This document shows, in pieces, positions 7,161-14,181 of a stretch of DNA of 53,956 bases (within the stretch, counting starts at the first letter, position 1; each line of letters starts with the position of its first letter). The position numbers were made by a program, and so were the translations under genes. Under the pieces are notes generated by a model. That model was not told the DNA's origin. It ran no database searches and saw nothing but the letters and a program-made list of their open reading frames with translations. The stretch is from Bacillota bacterium (GTDB taxonomy: Bacteria > Bacillota > Dethiobacteria > DTU022 > UBA8154), in contig JAAYFF010000007.1 in the NCBI GenBank assembly GCA_012728375.1, positions 1 through 53,956 of the forward strand, written 5' to 3'.

Positions 7161-8348
7161 TTACCAATTACTATCCCGGCTCCGCGCCAACATGGTTATC
7201 CAGCCCACTTTCGGCACCTTATAAATCACTTTTCCAATCACCTGCTCAGGCAAAACGGGGTCCACATCCCGGTTGCGGTTGGCATCGCCCTTGGTCCATA
7301 AAACTCTTTTGCCCTCTTCATTCTTTCCAATCTCCACGACCCGGTGCGCAATTTTTATATTTCCGGACTTGAACTGGATCACATCTCCTACCTTTATCGC
7401 GTCAGCCGGGGTTTTTTTGACGATCACCACATCACCGATACCGATCTGCGGCAACATACTCCCGCTGACAATAGCCGTGGGGAAAATACTGAACACGCCC
7501 ACTGAAAACCAGATCAACAGCACGCTGGCCACGCTGGTCACCAGCCATGCGAAAAGACCCCCTGTATCCCTGGTTTTCCTCCTGGAGCGGTGAAATTCAC
7601 CCATTAAGAAATGGTGAATGATAATTAATCCAAGGATCGGAGCAATAGTGCCGGCAAGGGATTGGGTAATCCAGTCCAGGTCCGGCAGAATTGGCGAAAA
7701 CCAGCGAAATATCAAAAGGGCTCCCCGGTAAACCATGGCGGGCAGGGCACCGCCCCAGAAAGCAAGGTATGATGTCAGGACATTTTCGGATAGGGCAGGG
7801 AAAAAAATGCTGCCCACAAATTTTACCGCTTCCAAAGCATCCTTCAGGCCGGTAATCCTGCTTAAGGAAAACCAGAAAAAAGAATAACACAGGCTGATGA
7901 CGGCAATTCCCAAAGCCGGCCGTTTGCGAAAAAACATGTTGAGAAACCAGGCCCTGCTCAGTTCCATGCCTGCCGTCAGGAATCCCAAATAAACGATATT
8001 AACGGCGATCCCCCGGAAAGTGAGATCATAAGGGCTTTTTCCAAAACCGTCCAGCAGGCCGGCTCCAAAGGCGGTTAAGATTCCCACTGCAGCACTGATC
8101 AAGGCCAGCCAACAGAGCAGCTTTCTCCACCTCATCTTGGCTGCCCCCCTTGCCGGAGGAAATTTGCGGACCATGAAAGCTACGGCACCCCACAGCAGGG
8201 CAGGGATAACGTATGTGCTCCAAAAAACACCTGCTGCCTGTCCCAGGACCAAAAAATTCCGGCAATAAATAAAGACAATTAAAAGGGATAATATAATTGC
8301 TTGCCGGAGCTGCCCCGATTTGCATTTATCGCGCCATCCTGTCCCCAT
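7161..8348 (-). CDS. Multi-spanning S26B signal peptidase
   Basis: The 395-residue protein has about 250 residues of N-terminal membrane helices (roughly seven or eight) followed by a peptidase domain. Catalytic Ser297 is in VSGSMLP, His335 in IAHRVVEI, and the conserved KGDANRNRDVDPV lies near 350. As in the enzyme at 3557-4648, the Ser-His arrangement is that of SipW and archaeal enzymes. The long membrane part is unlike ordinary SipW. It stands between the acidic SipW-type protein gene and the DUF5305 gene in one probable operon. Confidence 0.85.
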   Translation of the reverse strand: MGTGWRDKCKSGQLRQAIILSLLIVFIYCRNFLVLGQAAGVFWSTYVIPALLWGAVAFMVRKFPPARGAAKMRWRKLLCWLALISAAVGILTAFGAGLLDGFGKSPYDLTFRGIAVNIVYLGFLTAGMELSRAWFLNMFFRKRPALGIAVISLCYSFFWFSLSRITGLKDALEAVKFVGSIFFPALSENVLTSYLAFWGGALPAMVYRGALLIFRWFSPILPDLDWITQSLAGTIAPILGLIIIHHFLMGEFHRSRRKTRDTGGLFAWLVTSVASVLLIWFSVGVFSIFPTAIVSGSMLPQIGIGDVVIVKKTPADAIKVGDVIQFKSGNIKIAHRVVEIGKNEEGKRVLWTKGDANRNRDVDPVLPEQVIGKVIYKVPKVGWITMLARSRDSNW

Positions 8349-8362
8349 AGTACCCCTCGCTT

Positions 8363-8983
8363 TTATTCAGTATCTGCCGGGCTGCTGCTCTCAGCGGAGG
8401 AACCGCCTTCAGCCGAGCTGGAGGAACCGTCTCCGGCACCGTCAGAGCCACCGCCTGAGACACTGTCCCCGGAACCCTCTGAAGGGGAATCTGCCTCCCC
8501 GGCATCATTGGAAGGCGGCGTTTCAAGATCCTGTGTCCCCGTCTCCGAAGCGGGAGGATCTGCAGATGTGGGATCGCTGGAGGTGTCCTTTGCGGGTTCA
8601 TCCCCAGCAGCACTTCCCGTATCCCCTTCTTCAGAGCCTGCTGCGGAAGATGATGCCCCGTCAGTTCCGGGCTCCCCTGCGGAAGACTCGCTTCCGGCAC
8701 CGCTTGAACCGTTACCTTGGCCGTCTGCCTGTTCGCCTTTCTCTGGAGTTTCCCCATTTGTCTCCGTTTGCGGCAGCCCGGCCCTACCTTCAATATTTTG
8801 ACCGGCTCCGTCCTCTTCTGCTTCCGTTATCTGCAAGGGGAGGGCCTCTTCCTCCGCCCGCCAGGTTCCGGTGGCCACGCTTCCTTTCATCAGTAGCGTA
8901 TCATGCCAGTCAGCCCTGCCGGAAGATAAGCCGAGCAACGAGATGAAGATACAAAAAAATAAGAGCATGATTTTGCCTTTCAA
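8363..8983 (-). CDS. Exported SipW-signature protein with acidic Ser/Gly/Glu-rich tail
   Basis: The TTG start at 8983 is favoured because AAAGGGGGAAAAAA precedes it; the frame is open further upstream to 9049. The 206-residue product has a signal-like helix (MLLFFCIFISLLGLSSG), then DWHDTLLMKGSVATG, which is the W-x-D-x-L / G-x-V-x-TG signature shared with the next three genes. After about 70 residues the sequence becomes a repetitive acidic tail of Ser, Gly, Ala, Glu, Asp and Pro to the end, with no folded-domain pattern. It lies 14 bp before the multi-spanning peptidase gene. It could be a flexible surface or matrix component. Confidence 0.7.
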   Translation of the reverse strand: MKGKIMLLFFCIFISLLGLSSGRADWHDTLLMKGSVATGTWRAEEEALPLQITEAEEDGAGQNIEGRAGLPQTETNGETPEKGEQADGQGNGSSGAGSESSAGEPGTDGASSSAAGSEEGDTGSAAGDEPAKDTSSDPTSADPPASETGTQDLETPPSNDAGEADSPSEGSGDSVSGGGSDGAGDGSSSSAEGGSSAESSSPADTE

Positions 8984-9105
8984 ACTTTTTTCCCCCTTTC
9001 CCGTAAACTTCACCGTAAAAACCAGGGGAAAGCAGCCGAAGACCGGCAACTTCCCCTTGATTTTTAACAGTGCACTTCTTCTCTATTGATAAAAGGTTCC
9101 ATTGT

Positions 9106-9771
9106 TTACTGGTTCCACTGTATAAAGTCCATCTCCAGAGTGAGGACAACGGTCCGGCCCTGGGTATCGTTAGGAGCATCCTCGCGCAACCTGAAGCGCA
9201 GACATTGGGGCTCCCCTTTTTCATCCACAGTGCCGAGCGAGATCCAGCCTCCCGGCTCCAACACCGCAGCTAAAAGCTGAGCTGAGGCGTTAATCCTTTC
9301 ATCCAGTTCCACCAAGGGGAACCACTCCTCGGTGATATCGGAAACAGCGTAAACGGTACCGCCGGGATTTTTACAAAAAGAGGCATCTACTTTTGCTTCC
9401 AGGTAATCTATTACCGGGTTTTGCGGATCGTCGAAGCTAAGGGTCGCGGAGTTCAAGCGCACGGGAATGCTGCCCGCGTTTTTTTTCACGGTATGCAGCC
9501 GGAAAGCAGGGCAACCCGGATATAAATTATCCAGTGTAAACTCCACTTTTTTGCCCTCCTCACAGATACGGGCATTTCCGCTCAAAAGCCCGGCCGGATC
9601 GGTCACGGGGACAGCGAGCATACTGGTTGTAAAGATGACGTTCACTTCACCCGTTGCCACGGTCCCGCCCACATTCAGCTGATCTGCCCAGGCCGCGTAC
9701 CCGGTCCCCATAAAAACCGCGAAAACGGTAAGAATAGCTATCAGTATTTTTATTTTCTTAATACCTAACAC
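9106..9771 (-). CDS. SipW-dependent (TasA/camelysin-like) exported protein
   Basis: The 221-residue protein has a basic N-terminus, a hydrophobic helix (ILIAILTVFAVFMGTGYAAW) and the signature WADQLNVGGTVATGEVNVIF. Beyond that it is beta-rich and ends in VVLTLEMDFIQWNQ, a C-terminal strand also found in the next two genes (DFVQWN, FFQQWSG). This layout is typical of TasA and CalY (camelysin) fibre proteins, which SipW matures. A segment NLYPGCPAFRLHTVKKNAGS corresponds to AYPGYVSQIDYTVTNNGS of the neighbour, showing that the proteins are paralogues. Confidence 0.8.
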   Translation of the reverse strand: MLGIKKIKILIAILTVFAVFMGTGYAAWADQLNVGGTVATGEVNVIFTTSMLAVPVTDPAGLLSGNARICEEGKKVEFTLDNLYPGCPAFRLHTVKKNAGSIPVRLNSATLSFDDPQNPVIDYLEAKVDASFCKNPGGTVYAVSDITEEWFPLVELDERINASAQLLAAVLEPGGWISLGTVDEKGEPQCLRFRLREDAPNDTQGRTVVLTLEMDFIQWNQ

Positions 9772-9782
9772 CGCCTTTCACT

Positions 9783-9836
9783 CCCCCTTTTGGAATAAGG
9801 GGGAATCCTGGGGAAAGGAAACCTTCCCCCAGGAAT
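9783..9836 (-). promoter_or_regulatory. Two stem-loops between two SipW-type protein genes
   Basis: On the minus strand TCCTGGGG...CCCCAGGA (9804-9836) forms a strong GC-rich hairpin with an inner GAAGG/CCTT extension. A second hairpin, CCCCCTTATTCC with AAAAGGGGG, follows at 9783-9803. Only short U runs follow. They may be a partial terminator or an RNA-stabilising structure that sets different levels for the genes on each side. Confidence 0.6.
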
Positions 9837-9857
9837 TTTTTACAGATTTATTGGCCT

Positions 9858-10475
9858 TCACTCGGCTACATAGTTATTCCACTGGACAAAGTCATAGGTA
9901 ATCGTGTAGGTGTAAGTGGAATTCTCTAAAGCATCATCGGTAACAATATGGCCTATTGAGCCTTCAAAAGTATCACCTTGATGGATCTGGCTGCCAATCT
10001 CTAAAACGTTAGGAGGCGGAGGGGGTGGGTTACCACAATCACAATCCCACCACCATTTCCAACAGCGAGGGCAGATGAATGCATAATTATCAACTTCCAG
10101 CCCGGCCGGATCGCCGCTGACAACATCAATGGTTTTGTTCTGCAGTCTTACCGGAACAGAACCATTATTGGTCACCGTATAATCAATTTGCGATACGTAA
10201 CCCGGGTAGGCATTCTCAATGGTAACAGTCATCGTTTTGCCGTCATCGGAAAGGGATACCTCAGTGCAACCAACATCCTTGGGATCATCTTCAGGGGAGG
10301 CGGGGTCGTCTGTGCCCTCCGGGTCATTGCTTACAGCTGAAGTGAAGACCACATCAATATCGCCGGTGGCCACCGTGCCGCTAACTTGCAGCTGATCCGT
10401 CCATGCGGCATAAGCCCCGCCGATGAGCCCGAAGGCCAAAACTAAAACTAACGCAATATACTTCACTTTTTTCAT
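9858..10475 (-). CDS. SipW-dependent exported protein with Cys/Trp-rich and polyproline insert
   Basis: The 205-residue protein starts MKKVKYIALVLVLAFGLIGG, then has AYAAWTDQLQVSGTVATGD, the SipW-type signal and signature. A beta-rich body follows with AYPGYVSQIDYTVTNNGSVP, as in its paralogues, ending in TYDFVQWNNYVAE. Near residues 135-155 lies an insert, CPRCWKWWWDCDCG, followed by six prolines; neither flanking paralogue has it. The four cysteines could bind metal or form disulfides. Ribosome site AGGAGAG precedes the ATG. It is probably a major fibre or matrix subunit. Confidence 0.8.
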   Translation of the reverse strand: MKKVKYIALVLVLAFGLIGGAYAAWTDQLQVSGTVATGDIDVVFTSAVSNDPEGTDDPASPEDDPKDVGCTEVSLSDDGKTMTVTIENAYPGYVSQIDYTVTNNGSVPVRLQNKTIDVVSGDPAGLEVDNYAFICPRCWKWWWDCDCGNPPPPPPNVLEIGSQIHQGDTFEGSIGHIVTDDALENSTYTYTITYDFVQWNNYVAE

Positions 10476-10598
10476 TCAATTCACTCTCCTAAATTTTTTT
10501 TTAAAATGCCTTTTCCCCTTAAACAACATGCAACTGCTTGAACATTTTTTTTAGACTCTCTGCCCCCCTACCACCACCTTTAAGACTTAATAATTATC

Positions 10599-11072
10599 TT
10601 AGCGGGGAGTACCGCTCCATTGCTGGAAAAAAAGCTCCAGGTCAAAGTTGTACGTTGTCAGCTCCTCTGCCTCATCCTCTTCCACCTGGACAAACACTTT
10701 TCCGGCAGCACTGTCCCCGTTTCCGCCAAGAATTCCCTGATCCGGCGTACCAGTCACTAAAAGCCCGGGGTCGCTGTTTTCTATCCTGGTATAGAACTCA
10801 AGAGGTACGCTGCCGCGATTTTGTACTGTATATTCAAAGGTCATCACATTCCCCGGACAAGCATCTTCTACAAAAATGGATATTGCTTTCCCGTTGTTTA
10901 CGATAGAAGCTTCCCCTTGCGAGACAGCCATCACGCTTGTAAAAACCGGGTCAATTTCCCCGGTGGAGACAACCCCCTCTATCCCCAGCCTGTCCTGCCA
11001 GGCAGCCGCGGCGGCGCCTATTATGCCAAGAGCAATGGTCAACGCAATCCATATCGATGCAGTCACCGCCAA
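10599..11072 (-). CDS. SipW-dependent (TasA/camelysin-like) exported protein, short form
   Basis: The 157-residue protein starts with TTG at 11072 after AAGGGGAAGG. It has a hydrophobic signal (IWIALTIALGIIGAAAAAW), the signature WQDRLGIEGVVSTGEIDPVF, the ACPGNVMTFEYTVQNRGSVP core shared with its neighbours and the terminal LELFFQQWSG. It is the first gene of the probable operon that runs down to the DUF5305 gene. Being the smallest, it may be a nucleator or minor subunit; no sequence feature proves that. Confidence 0.75.
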   Translation of the reverse strand: MAVTASIWIALTIALGIIGAAAAAWQDRLGIEGVVSTGEIDPVFTSVMAVSQGEASIVNNGKAISIFVEDACPGNVMTFEYTVQNRGSVPLEFYTRIENSDPGLLVTGTPDQGILGGNGDSAAGKVFVQVEEDEAEELTTYNFDLELFFQQWSGTPR

Positions 11073-11244
11073 GTTTTTTTTCCTTCCCCTTTTTTTTCTA
11101 ATGCCGGTTCACTCCCTTCCAGCGAAAAATATACACTTTTCTTAACTTTTCTAATTTGTTGCTCCGCTCAGTCACTTTTTAACATAACCTAATATATCAC
11201 CTTTGCCTCTTAAAACGGTCTTACCAATGTCTCAATACCGTCCC

Positions 11245-11280
11245 AAAAAAAACCTGCACTTTTCTTCAGAAAAATGCAGG
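11245..11280 (-). terminator. Rho-independent terminator after the BTAD regulator gene
   Basis: On the minus strand CCTGCATTTTTCTGA pairs with AGAAAAGTGCAGG and is followed by TTTTTTTT. It lies about 60 bp after the regulator stop codon and separates it from the SipW-type operon. Confidence 0.85.
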
Positions 11281-11337
11281 GGGCCTGCCTAGCAAGGCAA
11301 ATTTTCAGGAATCAGCCAACCGTCAGACATTAGGCTT

Positions 11338-12621
11338 TTATAATCCAAGAGCCGTTTTTCCCGTGGCTTCCATGGCTTTAAGGGGACTGGACGTGCTCTG
11401 CAAAATAATGTCACTAAAGAGGTGAACGTCCGCACAACGTTTTACAACACGGTCCAGCGCCTTTTTAGCCTGCTCGTGATTTAAACATTCAAGCATTAAA
11501 TAAAACTGATTTTTGTTCCAACGGCAAACGATGTCTCCTTTACGCAGATTTCTCCTTAACACTTTTTCCACAAAATCCATGGCCTCCGTCAATTTTTTTT
11601 CCTCAGGCACGGTAAAATCAGGATGGGTAAGTTCCAGGCACCCCCAGAAAACGGGCTGTTCGTTTCTCTCTGCTCTACGTTCTTCCAACCGATAGAGTTT
11701 AAGGAAGATATCGGGGTCACAAAAAAAAGCTCCCGCCTCGCTGCCGCCGGCAGAATGTCTCGCGGGCGTCGGCCAATCTTCGACCTGTGGCTTTTTGTAG
11801 TTTGTTATTTTTTTATAGAGGTCGCGCATGGCGACAGAGGGCTTCATGCCGGTTTCACGGTATAAAAGAGAGCTGGCATAATTGTAGTGGGTCTTTGCCA
11901 GGTCGCTTCTGCCTTCTTCCAGCAGCGCTTCGATAAAGCAGATGTGCAAATCTTCCTGGTAAGGTTCAATTAAAAAAGTTTTCTCGCAAACATTCCTGAG
12001 TTCCTGATACCTTCCGGCCTCCCTTAAAAGCTCTATTTGCTTGTAAACGCTTTCCAGATAAAGCCGATGATAATAATTGCGTACCGGGACAACCCAATCG
12101 TCATAAAAGCTTTCCGGCAAATAATATCCGTTATACAGGGAAAGAGCTTGATGATAAATATCGATTGCCTTTGCCGGCTCCTTGGAGGCTGTCATCCGGG
12201 CTTCGCTGCACAATTTTTTAAATTCATCCGCGTCCAACCAATAATTTGAAGACGGATTTAAAAAGTACATTCCCTGGGACATGATAATATATTGGGGATC
12301 TGAACCCGGAGGAAGCCCTGCCGCTAAAAAACGTCGCAGACGATAAACAAGATTGCGCAACGTGCGTTCAGGATCCAAAAGTTCTTCTTCAGGATAGAGA
12401 CTTTCCATCAGTTCTTCCGTTGTTTTGCCGCGGTATGAGAATAAATACTTGAAAAGCTTCCATAACTTGCTGGACCTTCCGGCATCCAAAGTAAGCAAAT
12501 TGTCTCCCCGTTTTACCAGAAATTGCCCTAAGGTAAAAATTTCCAGCCTGTCATATGATTGTTTTTTTTCCTTTTCATAAAAATTTTTTTCATGAATAAA
12601 CATATTCTGATGCCTGTCCAC
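11338..12621 (-). CDS. BTAD-family transcriptional regulator with GGDEF-like C-terminal domain
   Basis: The 427-residue protein has an OmpR-like winged helix (about 25-110, LEIFTLGQFLVKRGD then TLRNLVYRLRRFL). A bacterial transcriptional activator (BTAD) TPR-like domain follows (about 118-270). The last 120 residues have a GGDEF-like pattern: RRNLRKGDIVCRWNKNQFYL aligns with R-x2-D-x3-R-GGDEF-x-LL, but the signature is NKNQF, so cyclase activity is unlikely. It has its own terminator and sits head of the SipW-type genes, so it probably regulates them. The frame starts at GTG 12621; an ATG six codons in (12603) is an alternative. Confidence 0.82.
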   Translation of the reverse strand: MDRHQNMFIHEKNFYEKEKKQSYDRLEIFTLGQFLVKRGDNLLTLDAGRSSKLWKLFKYLFSYRGKTTEELMESLYPEEELLDPERTLRNLVYRLRRFLAAGLPPGSDPQYIIMSQGMYFLNPSSNYWLDADEFKKLCSEARMTASKEPAKAIDIYHQALSLYNGYYLPESFYDDWVVPVRNYYHRLYLESVYKQIELLREAGRYQELRNVCEKTFLIEPYQEDLHICFIEALLEEGRSDLAKTHYNYASSLLYRETGMKPSVAMRDLYKKITNYKKPQVEDWPTPARHSAGGSEAGAFFCDPDIFLKLYRLEERRAERNEQPVFWGCLELTHPDFTVPEEKKLTEAMDFVEKVLRRNLRKGDIVCRWNKNQFYLMLECLNHEQAKKALDRVVKRCADVHLFSDIILQSTSSPLKAMEATGKTALGL

Positions 12622-12816
12622 CTCTCCGGCCCCTTGTTTTAATAAGCCGCAAAGCAGGCCTTCTTCATTATAGAGAACAGCGCATCAATTATTTGTTTAA
12701 GCTTGTCATATAGAGTGCAAAATTTTCTGATAAAAACAAACAAAAAATCCCCCTTCTTAACAGGTTACTTTTCTTAAAAAAAGCATCTCCCCCGGGGAAA
12801 AAATAAAAAAAACGTC
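12622..12816. promoter_or_regulatory. Upstream region of the BTAD regulator
   Basis: No gene is visible. The region is AT-rich around 12690-12810, as expected for a promoter of the minus-strand regulator, but I could not fix a promoter. MITE copy B follows at 12817. Confidence 0.3.
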
Positions 12817-12869
12817 GTAACTGCTCAGAGGTTAATGTATAACGGATTATCTCTTCCTTACGCAGTTAC
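12817..12869. repeat. MITE-like element, copy B (53 bp, internally deleted)
   Basis: It starts GTAACTGCTCAGAGGTTAAT, like the right end of copy A read backwards, and ends TTATCTCTTCCTTACGCAGTTAC-like, matching the left end of copy A; the interior is missing. A 7-bp direct repeat AAACGTC flanks it on both sides (12810-12816 and 12870-12876). That is good evidence for insertion as a mobile unit. Confidence 0.75.
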
Positions 12870-12907
12870 AAACGTCATTTAAAAACCTTACTTATAATAA
12901 GTTTTAA

Positions 12908-13687
12908 TTACTTGCCGCTGCTGATAAATTCTCTAATCGCTTGAAAATATCCGTCGATATCCTCCGCCATGACCGTATTATGGTCCGCTCCCGGAATAAT
13001 AAGCAGCCGCTTGTCCGCGGATCCCAGCTCTTTTTCCAGGGTATAGGCCTCCTGGACGGAGACAAGGCTGTCCTGTTCCCCGTGAATGATCAGGGCAGGA
13101 AGGGTAATACGCCGGATTTTTTCCAGACATTCATCTTCAATAAGTTTCAGGTCCGCTTCGGCCATAGGGATCTGGAGCCGTCTCACAATGCGGGAAGCGC
13201 AGGGAAACCCGCTCTCAATGATCAAGCCTTTGATCTTTTCCGGATGGTTGCTGGCCAGTTCCAGCGCAGGAACGCTCCCCATTGACCGTCCCATTACCCA
13301 GATATCCTTCCGAAATTTGAAGTTGGAAAGCTGTTCGGAAACGCCCTTCAAGATGGGAAGGGCATCAGAGATAAGACCGGCAAAAGTCGGAATACCGCTA
13401 CTGGCCCCGTAACCGCGAAATTCCGCCACAATAAGGTTGGCATTGGCTAAATTAAAATAAAAGGGGGCAATTTCATCGTAATCGCTTGCCACCTCTCCGT
13501 TTCCGTGAAAATAGAGAATGGAGGGATAGTTTAGGTCAGCCATAAAAAAACGGCAAGATACATAAACATTTTCCTCCACGAGGATAGAAAGATCAAAAGC
13601 ATATTCAGGACAATCGCTCATCTCGCTGCTGGGGGAAAAAGCATATCGCAATATAATGGGCTGGTCAAGCAGATGATAATGTGACAT
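12908..13687 (-). CDS. Alpha/beta hydrolase
   Basis: The 259-residue protein has the alpha/beta hydrolase pattern: oxyanion-region YFHGNGE near residue 58, nucleophile Ser in GRSMGSVPAL, acid Asp in HGEQDSLVS and catalytic His in GADHNTV. The family includes serine esterases and peptidases; no substrate can be read from the sequence. There is no signal peptide, so it is probably cytoplasmic. The nearby genes (tRNAs downstream of serS, BTAD regulator) give no functional hint. Confidence 0.85.
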   Translation of the reverse strand: MSHYHLLDQPIILRYAFSPSSEMSDCPEYAFDLSILVEENVYVSCRFFMADLNYPSILYFHGNGEVASDYDEIAPFYFNLANANLIVAEFRGYGASSGIPTFAGLISDALPILKGVSEQLSNFKFRKDIWVMGRSMGSVPALELASNHPEKIKGLIIESGFPCASRIVRRLQIPMAEADLKLIEDECLEKIRRITLPALIIHGEQDSLVSVQEAYTLEKELGSADKRLLIIPGADHNTVMAEDIDGYFQAIREFISSGK

Positions 13688-13760
13688 AAAATTTTTGCCT
13701 CCTTATAAAAAGTAAAAAGCCTGATATTTTTGCCTATTATACCATAAAAAAAATAAAAAT

Positions 13761-13798
13761 AAAAAACCGGTACCTTCTTGTAAGGATGCCGGTTTTTT
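13761..13798 (-). terminator. Terminator of the tRNA cluster
   Basis: On the minus strand AAAAAACCGGCATCC pairs with GGTACCGGTTTTTT and a run of T follows. It starts three bases past the 3' end of tRNA-Arg, so it ends the serS-tRNA transcript. Confidence 0.88.
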
Positions 13799-13800
13799 GT

Positions 13801-13877
<77 letters not shown>

Positions 13878-13881
13878 ATGG

Positions 13882-13976
13882 TGGCGGAGAGAGAGGGATT
13901 CGAACCCTCGAAGCAGGCTTTTACCCACTTAATCGCTTAGCAGGCGACCGCCTTCGACCGACTCGGCCATCTCTCC
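13882..13976 (-). tRNA. tRNA-Ser(GCT)
   Basis: GGAGAGATGGCCGAG at the 5' end pairs with TCTCTCC at the 3' end, followed by G and an encoded CCA. The anticodon loop reads CTGCTAA, anticodon GCT (codons AGU, AGC). A long variable arm and 95-nt length fit a class II serine tRNA. Confidence 0.95.
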
Positions 13977-14011
13977 ATAATATCAATTTATTTATCAGTT
14001 TTCCTAGATCG

Positions 14012-14099
14012 TGGCGGAGGGGGTGGGATTCGAACCCACGGCTCTAAAAGAGTCACTAGTTTTCAAGACTAGCTCCTTAAACCGCTCGGACACCCCTCC
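14012..14099 (-). tRNA. tRNA-Ser(TGA)
   Basis: GGAGGGGTGTCCGAG at the 5' end pairs with CCCCTCC at the 3' end, followed by G and an encoded CCA. The anticodon loop reads CTTGAAA, anticodon TGA (codons UCN). It has a class II variable arm; 88 nt. It lies 82 bp downstream of serS in the same direction. Confidence 0.95.
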
Positions 14100-14181
14100 C
14101 GGCTCCGGTAACAGTCAGTATAGCACAGGGCTTCCTTTTTGTCAATAATCGTGCGACAAACAGCGATTAAACCGCAAATCT

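Noticed and set aside
8301-8946. Long plus-strand frames across the Ser/Gly/Glu-rich gene
   Set aside because: They are opposite-strand shadows of biased composition, giving Pro/Arg- or Ser-rich sequence without domain or ribosome site.
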